From Methylococcaceae bacterium (GTDB taxonomy: Bacteria > Pseudomonadota > Gammaproteobacteria > Methylococcales > Methylomonadaceae), in contig WTBX01000232.1 in assembly GCA_013138855.1 (NCBI GenBank), positions 1-12,833 of the forward strand: 12,833 bases of DNA. The letters run 5' to 3'. Position 1 is the stretch's first letter. Every line of letters starts with the position of its first letter. Positions 7,483 through 12,833 of the stretch are shown here, piece by piece. Below the pieces are notes generated by a model. That model searched no databases. It was not told the origin of the DNA and worked only from the letters and a program-made list of their open reading frames with translations. The position numbers and the translations under genes are program-made.

Positions 7483-7520
7483 AAAGGGCTTGGTGACTTG
7501 CCGTTACCAAGCCTTTTTTT
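7483..7520 (+). terminator. Rho-independent terminator after the lipoprotein pair
   Basis: GGCTTGGT (7487-7494) pairs with ACCAAGCC (7506-7513). The stem can extend inward through GAC/GTT pairing to a 5-nt loop, and seven T residues follow (7514-7520). Confidence 0.92.
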
Positions 7521-7594
7521 ATGGATTCAATATCTCATCTTTCAGTTCCCTTTCAAAACTCCCCATTATTTATACCAGCCTAGTTCCTCGTCTG

Positions 7595-7603
7595 TGGGAT
7601 AAT
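7595..7603 (+). promoter_or_regulatory. Candidate extended -10 promoter of ilvA
   Basis: TGGGATAAT (7595-7603) fits an extended -10 element (TGn then GATAAT). No convincing -35 is present 17 nt upstream, which is tolerated by extended -10 promoters. It would give a leader of about 30 nt, too short for a leader-peptide attenuator. None is visible. Confidence 0.4.
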
Positions 7604-7641
7604 GTGCGTTTAACCTAAAAGCACACGCGCTCGTTTAAGCA

Positions 7642-9171
7642 ATGATACATCAATATATAGAAAGAATTTTACGCGCCAAAGTTTATGACGTTGCCGAAGA
7701 ATCTCCGTTAGACTTCGCGCCTTCCTTATCTCAACGTTTAAACAATCAAGTTTATTTAAAACGTGAAGATTTACAGCCCGTTTTTTCATTCAAATTACGC
7801 GGTGCTTATAATAAAATTATTAACTTAAGTGACGAAGAACGTGCAAAGGGTGTCATTGCTGCCTCTGCGGGGAATCATGCACAAGGCGTTGCTTTATCCG
7901 CAAAAAAACTAGGCATTAAATCGCTAATTGTAATGCCTAAAACTACGCCTGAAATTAAAGTGAAATCGGTTAAAGCGCGAGGCGGTAAAACCGTGTTGCA
8001 TGGTGACTCTTACGATGAGGCTTACGAACACGCTAAAAAACTTGCCGAAGAAAAAGGCATGACTTTCGTACATCCTTACGATGACCCTGAGGTCATTGCA
8101 GGACAAGGCACGATTGCGATGGAATTATTACGCCAAAATAGTAATATTGACGCGATTTTTGTACCTGTTGGCGGGGGCGGCTTAATCGCAGGTATTGCGG
8201 TTTATATTAAATTTGTCTGTCCCGATATTAAAATTATCGGTGTCGAATCAGAAGATTCAGACTGCCTAAATCGCGCCTTAAAGGCCAAACGCCGCGTTAC
8301 TTTAAAGCAAGTAGGTTTATTTGCTGATGGTGTTGCGGTTAAACAAATAGGTAAAGAACCCTTTAAAATTGCCAGTCAATATGTTGATGACACCGTTACG
8401 GTTAATACTGATGAAATTTGCGCTGCCATTAGAGATATTTTTGAAGATTCTCGTTCAATTGCAGAACCTGCGGGCGCGTTAGCCGTTGCGGGTTTAAAAA
8501 AATATGTCGAAGAACATAAACTCAGCGGGCAAACATTAGTTGCCATTGAAAGTGGAGCGAATGTTAATTTTGATCGCCTAGCTTATGTTGCAGAACGCTC
8601 TCTAGTTGGAGAACATCGGGAAATATTATTAGCGGTAGGCATTCCAGAGAAAGCAGGCAACTTTTTAAAATTCTGTAAATTATTAGGCGGACATAGTCTC
8701 ACTGAATTTAATTACCGTTATTTTGATAAAGAGATGGCGCAAGTGTTTGTCGGCATTTCTAGCACAGGGATTGAAGCTGACCGCATAGAAATCATTGAAA
8801 AATTACGCAGTGAAGGCTTTTCGATTACCGATATGACCGCCAATGAACTGGCTAAAGAACATATTCGTTACATGGTTGGCGGTCACGCGCCGTGCAAATT
8901 AGGCGAAGTGGTTTATAGTTTGAGTTTTCCCGAACGCCCGAATGCACTATTGAAGTTTTTAACCGCTTTAGGGGGTCGCTGGAATATCAGCATGTTTCAT
9001 TACCAAAATCACAATGCTGCGTTTGGTCGGGTATTAATGGGGCTGCAAATGCCTAAAAGTGAGCGCAAAGCTTTTCAAGAATGCCTTGATGATTTAGGTT
9101 TTGATTACCAAGAAGAAACGAGTAATCCTGCTTATAGTTTTTTTGTCGGTGGTAGCGAATCTACAAAATAA
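7642..9171 (+). CDS. ilvA: Biosynthetic threonine ammonia-lyase (threonine deaminase)
   Basis: Converts L-threonine to 2-oxobutanoate and ammonia using pyridoxal phosphate, the committed step of isoleucine synthesis. The 509-residue length matches the long, allosteric form. The catalytic domain (about 1-320) has the PLP lysine K51 in SFKLRGAYNK, the SAGNHAQG loop (75-82) and the glycine-rich phosphate-binding loop GGGGL (177-181). The C-terminal part (about 325-505) holds two ACT-like regulatory regions, the first from EILLAVGIPEKAGNF and the second around SFPERPNALLKFL, which in the family sense isoleucine and valine. All landmarks are present, so the enzyme should be active and feedback controlled. 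No ilvBN or ilvCD genes are adjacent. The ATG is preceded by an extended -10 and no clear Shine-Dalgarno. Upstream transcription is blocked by a terminator, so it is monocistronic. Confidence 0.97.
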   Translation: MIHQYIERILRAKVYDVAEESPLDFAPSLSQRLNNQVYLKREDLQPVFSFKLRGAYNKIINLSDEERAKGVIAASAGNHAQGVALSAKKLGIKSLIVMPKTTPEIKVKSVKARGGKTVLHGDSYDEAYEHAKKLAEEKGMTFVHPYDDPEVIAGQGTIAMELLRQNSNIDAIFVPVGGGGLIAGIAVYIKFVCPDIKIIGVESEDSDCLNRALKAKRRVTLKQVGLFADGVAVKQIGKEPFKIASQYVDDTVTVNTDEICAAIRDIFEDSRSIAEPAGALAVAGLKKYVEEHKLSGQTLVAIESGANVNFDRLAYVAERSLVGEHREILLAVGIPEKAGNFLKFCKLLGGHSLTEFNYRYFDKEMAQVFVGISSTGIEADRIEIIEKLRSEGFSITDMTANELAKEHIRYMVGGHAPCKLGEVVYSLSFPERPNALLKFLTALGGRWNISMFHYQNHNAAFGRVLMGLQMPKSERKAFQECLDDLGFDYQEETSNPAYSFFVGGSESTK

Positions 9172-9230
9172 ATTTATTTTGTCCACGAAAAGCTTGAGCA
9201 ATTAAAACTTTTCGAGCTATACGGTTAAAA

Positions 9231-9277
9231 GACTGGCGGCAAGCTGAAGGGCGAAGCCCTTTGGTTTGCTGCCAGTC
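9231..9277 (+). repeat. Long REP-like hairpin, copy A
   Basis: A 47-nt unit that folds on the plus strand into a continuous 22-bp stem with a GAA triloop (9253-9255) if G-T/G-U pairs are allowed. There are four wobble pairs and no unpaired stem base. The outer arms are GACTGGC and GCCAGTC, and the inner stem is AAGGGC/GCCCTT. No T-run follows, so it is not a canonical terminator. It lies 60 nt after the ilvA stop. Confidence 0.85.
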
Positions 9278-9306
9278 CCCACATTAATATTCATATATTT
9301 AGTGGG

Positions 9307-9353
9307 GACTGACAGCTACCCAAAAGACTACGTCTTTCGGATAGCCGCCAGTC
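9307..9353 (-). repeat. Long REP-like hairpin, copy B (inverted)
   Basis: Read on the minus strand, this 47-nt unit aligns with copy A without gaps, with 36 of 47 bases identical. It also folds into a continuous 22-bp stem with a triloop (GTA). The inner stem is AAAGAC/GTCTTT instead of AAGGGC/GCCCTT. Ten of the eleven differences fall in the stem and all keep pairing; the eleventh is in the loop. Confidence 0.85.
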
Positions 9354-9394
9354 TTATGTAATTTTTCTTAATTGAGCTGAGTTAATTTAGCATC

Positions 9395-9414
9395 AGGACT
9401 GGCAGTCCTTTTTT
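9395..9414 (+). terminator. Small palindrome with T-run, probable ilvA terminator
   Basis: AGGACTGGCAGTCCT (9395-9409) is a 7+7 palindrome about a single base. In practice it would form a 6-bp stem with a 3-nt loop. Six T residues (9409-9414) follow, so it could end the ilvA transcript. It carries the same GACTGGC core as the larger hairpins. Confidence 0.55.
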
Positions 9415-9448
9415 GATTTTCATATTCCTTGAAGGACTGCCAGTCCTT
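9395..9448. repeat. Inverted pair of small palindromes sharing the GACTGGC core
   Basis: AGGACTGGCAGTCCT (9395-9409) is mirrored by AAGGACTGCCAGTCCTT (9432-9448); the second is the reverse complement of the first over 15 bases. The 22-nt spacer shares TTCATAT (9419-9425) with the spacer of the larger pair (9290-9296). This suggests a stem-trimmed relative of that pair. Confidence 0.65.
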
Positions 9449-9495
9449 ATTTCGATATTTTCACGGAAAACCCAGCCGAAGCCATTTAATTAATC

Positions 9496-9966
9496 TTACA
9501 AAAACACCCACTCAGAAAAACACGCTGCCTGTCCCTGATAAGCCCCCTGTTCATCATGTAAATTCCAGATAATCGCATTATTAATTTGAAAGCGTTTACC
9601 ACTACTGGAAATCCTAACGCCTTCATAGCCTTTAATAAATCCATGAGATGTCACCTGCGCCATTAATTTATCTCTGGCGGCTTGATTTATAACCTCCGCA
9701 GACGCACGCGATGGCAAACAAATTAATTGCTCCCAATCCAACTCGAACAATTCTAAGCCCTTTTGATTGGCATAATTAAACAAAGGATCAGCCGCCGTAT
9801 TATGCGACAACAACACCAACGGTGCGTAAAACAACTGTTCAGCTAAATCATCCTTATTAGAATCTAATAAAGGCGTATCAAATAACCATTGAAAACTATT
9901 ATTTAATAATTTGGCGTGTTCAGCGAGAAACTGATTTTCAGTAGAAGGAAGGTTCGGGTAATACAT
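9496..9966 (-). CDS. MEKHLA domain protein (PAS-like, single domain)
   Basis: A 156-residue soluble protein that is almost entirely a MEKHLA domain, a PAS-related fold found alone in many bacteria and at the C-terminus of plant HD-ZIP III factors. Recognisable family stretches are FLAEHAKLLNNSF (about 13-25), APLVLLSHNTAADPLFNYAN (48-67), LELFELDWEQLICLPSR (71-87), GFIKGYEGVRISSSGKRF (109-126) and the closing GQAACFSEWVFL. PAS-type folds usually bind a ligand or act in protein contacts; the ligand here is unknown. There is no kinase, cyclase or DNA-binding part. No good Shine-Dalgarno precedes the ATG at 9966. The gene is divergent from pgl across 84 bp and convergent with ilvA. The family call is confident; the role is not known. 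Confidence 0.88.
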   Translation of the reverse strand: MYYPNLPSTENQFLAEHAKLLNNSFQWLFDTPLLDSNKDDLAEQLFYAPLVLLSHNTAADPLFNYANQKGLELFELDWEQLICLPSRASAEVINQAARDKLMAQVTSHGFIKGYEGVRISSSGKRFQINNAIIWNLHDEQGAYQGQAACFSEWVFL

Positions 9967-10010
9967 TGAGTAAACTTTTTAAATGAAGGAGTGGGAGCGA
10001 TTTGTCTATG

Positions 10011-10019
10011 TGGTAATAT
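10011..10019 (+). promoter_or_regulatory. Candidate extended -10 promoter of pgl
   Basis: TGGTAATAT (10011-10019) fits an extended -10, with a transcription start about 25 nt before the pgl ATG. No clear -35 is present. The element resembles the one proposed for ilvA. Confidence 0.35.
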
Positions 10020-10050
10020 TCGCCTACTTAACACTTTATTTTAAAAGACT

Positions 10051-10719
10051 ATGACACAAAACTTAAACTGGCAACATTTAAAAAATACCGAAGAACTAGC
10101 AACGACAGCCGCAGCGTTAATCCTTAAATCCGCAGAGCAAGCAATCGCAGCACGAGGCGCATTTAAACTGGTATTAGCAGGGGGTGGCACACCCGAAAAT
10201 GCTTACCGTTTATTAATCAATGCAGAGACTGATTGGAGTAAATGGCATATTTATTATGGTGATGAACGTTGTTTAGCGGCCGATCATAAAGATAGAAACA
10301 GTAAAATGGCAGCAGATGTCTTTTTACAGCATACCGCCATTCCTGAAAGCCAAATTCACCCTATGCCGACAGAATTAGGAGGCGTGCAAGCCGCTACTGA
10401 CTATAAAGCCATTGTTGAACACGCGCTGCCGTTTGATTTAGTTTTATTAGGAATGGGCGAAGATGGTCACACCGCGAGCTTATTTCCAGAACACGAACAC
10501 AATCAGGATGAACTCGTTCATGCTGTTTACAATGCGCCAAAACCACCGTCAGAAAGAGTGTCTTTAAGCGCGAAAGCTCTTAGTGACAGCGAACAGGTGG
10601 TATTTTTAATTTCAGCTAATAACAAGCAGCAAGCCTTAAAAGGCTGGCAACAAGGTGATAATTTACCTGTCACAACCATTAAACCCAAAACTACGATCGA
10701 AATATTATTAGCAGGGTAG
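10051..10719 (+). CDS. pgl: 6-phosphogluconolactonase, DevB type
   Basis: Hydrolyses 6-phospho-D-glucono-1,5-lactone to 6-phosphogluconate in the cytoplasm, the second step of the oxidative pentose phosphate and Entner-Doudoroff pathways. The 222-residue length and motifs fit the DevB/SOL family: GGGTP (44-48) in the phosphate-binding loop, YYGDERC (68-74), and LGMGEDGHTASLFP (133-146), which carries the likely catalytic histidine H140. It is related to glucosamine-6-phosphate isomerases, but the GMGEDGHTASLFP signature and length favour lactonase. Glucose-6-phosphate dehydrogenase and 6-phosphogluconate dehydrogenase genes, its usual neighbours, are absent. It appears to be a single-gene unit divergent from the MEKHLA gene. 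No strong Shine-Dalgarno is seen before the ATG. The 129-bp gap downstream, shared with convergent yaeQ, has no canonical terminator. Confidence 0.95.
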   Translation: MTQNLNWQHLKNTEELATTAAALILKSAEQAIAARGAFKLVLAGGGTPENAYRLLINAETDWSKWHIYYGDERCLAADHKDRNSKMAADVFLQHTAIPESQIHPMPTELGGVQAATDYKAIVEHALPFDLVLLGMGEDGHTASLFPEHEHNQDELVHAVYNAPKPPSERVSLSAKALSDSEQVVFLISANNKQQALKGWQQGDNLPVTTIKPKTTIEILLAG

Positions 10720-10848
10720 TAAGAAGCAAGAGGTAGATGTTAGAGTGTTTTTTCACCTTTAGATTAAGCATCTTCCCATAATTATTCAAACCTTCTGGCT
10801 AGCTGAAAAGTGGGGGAAGAGTAAACTTAAATTTCAGATTGTTTTGGC

Positions 10849-11391
10849 TTATTTAACTTTACTTTGCCCCCAGTTATCCATATTAATGGTGACACTGGAT
10901 TTATCATCACTCAAATAAATTTCACCGTCTTGAATGCTGCATTGTAATTGCATAGATCGTTTCATCATGGACTCTACGCCTTCAGCCTTAATCTGTACCA
11001 CACTAAGATTATTAAATCGCTGTAATTTAGCTTTTTGTTGTTCCCACCATACTTTTGCTTTGCGTTCATGGTAAGTATAAATAATCACTTGTTTGGCGCG
11101 TCCACAGGCTTTACGGATGCGTTTTTCATCGGGCTGACCTAAATCAATCCATAATTCAATCTCATCTGTGAGCGTTTTTTGCCAAAGTTCTGGCTCGTCA
11201 TCGCTGCTTAGTCCTTTTGTAAAACTGAGCTGTTCGTTGGCGTTGAGCATAAAAGCAATTAGCCGTACCATAAAACGGAAATCGTTTTCGGAGGGGTGTT
11301 GTGCTAGCGTTAATTCATGGCTTTGATAGTAATGCCGATCCATATCGCTAATCGTCAGGGAAACTTTGTTAATGGTTGCGCTAATCGCCAT
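10849..11391 (-). CDS. yaeQ: YaeQ family protein
   Basis: A 180-residue protein that can be followed along E. coli YaeQ from end to end. Landmarks are MAISATINKVSLTISDMDRHYY at the start, LTLAQHPSENDFRFMVRL (27-44), FTKGLSSDDEPELW (57-70), the WIDLGQPDEKRIRKACGRA region (about 81-99), and IQDGEIYLSDDKSSV near the end. Structural work places the family in the PD-(D/E)XK nuclease superfamily. Overexpressed E. coli YaeQ was reported to compensate for loss of the antiterminator RfaH, but no biochemical activity is settled. The gene stands alone, convergent with pgl. There is no clear Shine-Dalgarno before the ATG at 11391. Confidence 0.95.
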   Translation of the reverse strand: MAISATINKVSLTISDMDRHYYQSHELTLAQHPSENDFRFMVRLIAFMLNANEQLSFTKGLSSDDEPELWQKTLTDEIELWIDLGQPDEKRIRKACGRAKQVIIYTYHERKAKVWWEQQKAKLQRFNNLSVVQIKAEGVESMMKRSMQLQCSIQDGEIYLSDDKSSVTINMDNWGQSKVK

Positions 11392-11498
11392 AAGTGGGGT
11401 GTATTAAATTAAAGGAGTGAAAGTGAGTATTATAGTGTCTTAAAGCTTTTCTCCTCCCACTTTGCATGAATTTCCACTTGAAAGAGCGGTTTCGGTGT

Positions 11499-11524
11499 GT
11501 GGGAGCGAGACATGTTCTCTCTCC
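11499..11524. repeat. Isolated REP-like hairpin starting GTGGGAGCGA
   Basis: After GTG, GGAG (11502-11505) pairs with CTCC (11521-11524), and GAGA (11507-11510) pairs with TCTC (11516-11519) across one mismatch, with a 5-nt loop. The leading ten bases also occur at 9991-10000 upstream of pgl, without the hairpin. GTGGGAGCG is the typical beginning of REP elements in Pseudomonas and some other gammaproteobacteria. One copy and one fragment are too few to prove the family here. Confidence 0.4.
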
Positions 11525-11548
11525 AAAAGAGCTTGTCTTGAACTCAGT

Positions 11549-12833
11549 TTAATTAAGCACGCCATAATAAAAAAAGAGAGCGGTTAAAATACAAACTATG
11601 GTTATTTGTATAATATAGGCACTCAGAGTGGTAACAAATGTTGTTTGCCTTTTTATATGGTCTATTTGTTTGGCCTCTTTTATGACAGGATAGAGATGGT
11701 TTTCAATATCACTAGCCGAGAATAATTTATAAAGTAGGTCAAGCCGTAGTGTTGATTCCCCAATAATGATGAAAGCCTCATTAAAAACAATATCATTTAG
11801 AGGGCATACGATTTTTGCTTTTATGGGAGAGTGAAGAATTAATGTATTTTTTGTGATTCCTATTTTGTATCGTAATTGTAGTAAGGAGGTCAGTAGTAAA
11901 ATCAATACTAATAATTGAATCTGCCATGTATTTCCAAAAAACTCAGCAAGACTAAAATCATGTAAAGCGAGTAGAACAATCAAAGTGCAAAAAAGAGCGA
12001 TAACGAATAAAACCATGCTATAGCTTAAGGCTTTAAAGCGATTCGTGGGAGTAATCCAGTGTAACACGGGTTCATCTATTGCGGTTTGGCTAGAAACTTG
12101 CCCCGCTAATAATTCGTTTTGAGCTTGATATTGCTGATAGAGTGCCAATAAAAAACCACCCGCTAAAGCGATTGCAAATAAAATTGAAAACACGCTATCT
12201 AGCTTGGCATAATGTGCGCGGCGTTCGGTTAATCCTTGTTGTATTTTTTGCAAAATAGCGGAATCAAAATCACCTAGATACTCACCGTTTAGACTATAAC
12301 GATAGATACGATCCAGACTAAAATCAGTAATCAACACTTGCTGTCCTATTTGCAACAGGGCAAAAGGATCTGCATTTTCAGGTAAGTGTAATTTTTTGCT
12401 ATAAATCCCGTCATTATCAAAAATATAAATTCCTCCATGACTCATATCATGCTTACTATTGATAACCCAACGCTGCTGTGGACGTAGTAAAAAAGAGGAC
12501 GGCCAAACTTCGGTAAGTTTTCTGGAATTTTCTGTACGGGTATCAAATTCCTCATCAGTTTTGACAAGTTTATCGGTTGATATATCGAGTGCTATTAAAC
12601 GATGATGATTCGTATCTGCCACATATAATTTGTTATTGTTGACTTCTAGCTGATTTGGGAACCAGAAACCTTTGGCTGAATCCAGCTCTTCTCCTTGACT
12701 TGAAAATAAATAAACCTGATGACGGGCGGTATCAGCAATAAAGACTCGATCTGTCGCCCAATCAATGGCAACACTAAAAGCATCATCGAGATTAAGCGGT
12801 GAAGTAAATGCTTTGCACTGAGCGTTAACCGTA
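11549..12833 (-). CDS. NHL-repeat membrane protein, N-terminus cut by window edge
   Basis: The frame is open from the right edge to a TAA at 11549, giving 427 residues in the window. Counting from the edge, at least two NHL-type beta-propeller repeats are visible: VAIDWATDRVFIADTARHQVY (21-41) and LEVNNNKLYVADTNHHRL (62-79). Two weaker blades follow, around GGIYIFDNDG and QQVLITDFSLDRIYRYSLNG. A GTG at 12622 could be mistaken for the start, but it is the valine of the second repeat (KLYVADTN). The C-terminal half has four hydrophobic segments at about 214-233, 271-290, 305-320 and 398-423, with an intervening loop of about 80 residues. The propeller is presumably a sensor or binding module outside the membrane; the partner is unknown. 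Upstream neighbours are outside the window. Confidence 0.82.
   Translation of the reverse strand, partial: TVNAQCKAFTSPLNLDDAFSVAIDWATDRVFIADTARHQVYLFSSQGEELDSAKGFWFPNQLEVNNNKLYVADTNHHRLIALDISTDKLVKTDEEFDTRTENSRKLTEVWPSSFLLRPQQRWVINSKHDMSHGGIYIFDNDGIYSKKLHLPENADPFALLQIGQQVLITDFSLDRIYRYSLNGEYLGDFDSAILQKIQQGLTERRAHYAKLDSVFSILFAIALAGGFLLALYQQYQAQNELLAGQVSSQTAIDEPVLHWITPTNRFKALSYSMVLFVIALFCTLIVLLALHDFSLAEFFGNTWQIQLLVLILLLTSLLQLRYKIGITKNTLILHSPIKAKIVCPLNDIVFNEAFIIIGESTLRLDLLYKLFSASDIENHLYPVIKEAKQIDHIKRQTTFVTTLSAYIIQITIVCILTALFFYYGVLN

Larger units (their letters stand above)
9229..9355. repeat. REPIN-like inverted pair of hairpins
   Basis: The two hairpins face each other. The outer ends are perfect 12-bp inverted repeats (AAGACTGGCGGC at 9229-9240, GCCGCCAGTCTT at 9344-9355). 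The inner ends match at 14 of 15 bases (GCTGCCAGTCCCCAC at 9268-9282, GTGGGGACTGACAGC at 9302-9316). The central spacer is about 19 bp of AT-rich sequence. Two oppositely oriented REP hairpins around a short spacer is the layout of REPIN/BIME elements moved by RAYT (IS200/IS605-type TnpA) enzymes. No such gene is in the window, so mobility is inference. Confidence 0.7.
9172..9495. other. Hairpin-rich convergent intergenic region
   Basis: This 324-bp gap between the converging ends of ilvA and the MEKHLA gene contains no reading frame of note. Reading left to right, it holds a palindrome over the ilvA stop (9164-9181), a stem-loop CGAAAAG/CTTTTCG (9186-9192 with 9208-9214), two long hairpins in inverted orientation (9231-9277, 9307-9353) and two small palindromes in inverted orientation (9395-9409, 9432-9448). 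The last 47 bp before the MEKHLA stop show nothing. Confidence 0.8.

Noticed and set aside
7521..7641. Leader-peptide attenuator before ilvA
   Set aside because: No short frame rich in isoleucine, leucine or valine codons and no terminator hairpin after the candidate promoter.
7924..8106. 60-codon minus-strand frame
   Set aside because: Antisense to the catalytic domain of ilvA.
9231..9277. Copy A as a plain rho-independent terminator
   Set aside because: It is followed by CCCCAC, not a T-run; the later small palindrome at 9395 is the better terminator.
9229..9448. CRISPR array
   Set aside because: The repeats are inverted hairpins, not direct repeats with equal unique spacers, and no cas gene is present.
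10766..10822. Inverted repeat TCTTCCC/GGGGAAGA between pgl and yaeQ as a terminator
   Set aside because: The loop would exceed 35 nt and no T-run follows; chance pairing is as likely.
12620..12622. GTG as the start of the NHL protein
   Set aside because: It is the valine of KLYVADTN inside a repeat, and the frame runs open with another repeat to the window edge.

Overview
The window is an AT-rich chromosomal segment from a gammaproteobacterium. The YaeQ, DUF2970, DevB-type 6-phosphogluconolactonase, cobalamin-dependent MetH and biosynthetic IlvA proteins are typical of that class. The low GC content would suit several groups, including type I methanotrophs and Thiotrichales-like lineages, but nothing here fixes the genus. 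It reads as ordinary core chromosome with single-gene transcription units and several small unrecognised membrane proteins or lipoproteins. I see no phage, IS transposase, CRISPR array, tRNA or rRNA.

Layout. Positions 1-3543 (-) hold most of metH, whose C-terminus runs off the left edge. A short divergent promoter region separates it from a 63-residue DUF2970 membrane protein (3658-3849, +). A two-way terminator follows, shared with a convergent 157-residue membrane protein of unknown function (3906-4379, -). After a 530-bp gene-free stretch comes a 42-residue single-pass membrane protein (4910-5038, +) with its own promoter, leader hairpin and terminator. Next are a 634-residue fusion of an HTTM (vitamin K gamma-carboxylase-like) domain with a DCC thiol-disulfide oxidoreductase domain (5172-7076, +), two tandem near-duplicate 42- and 40-residue lipoproteins (7190-7466, +) and ilvA (7642-9171, +).

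The ilvA downstream region (9172-9495) is the most structured non-coding DNA in the window. It holds two 47-nt hairpins in inverted orientation; nearly all of their differences preserve base pairing. Beside them lies a second inverted pair of small palindromes sharing the same GACTGGC core. It is followed by a MEKHLA (PAS-like) protein (9496-9966, -), pgl (10051-10719, +), yaeQ (10849-11391, -), and an NHL-repeat membrane protein (11549 to the right edge, -) whose N-terminus is outside the window.

Functionally, metH (methionine), ilvA (isoleucine) and pgl (oxidative pentose phosphate pathway) are housekeeping genes with no operon linkage to each other. The candidates for something new are the covarying hairpin pair downstream of ilvA, the HTTM-DCC fusion that keeps both a catalytic-lysine equivalent and a CxxC motif, and the very small membrane proteins and lipoproteins with dedicated expression signals.
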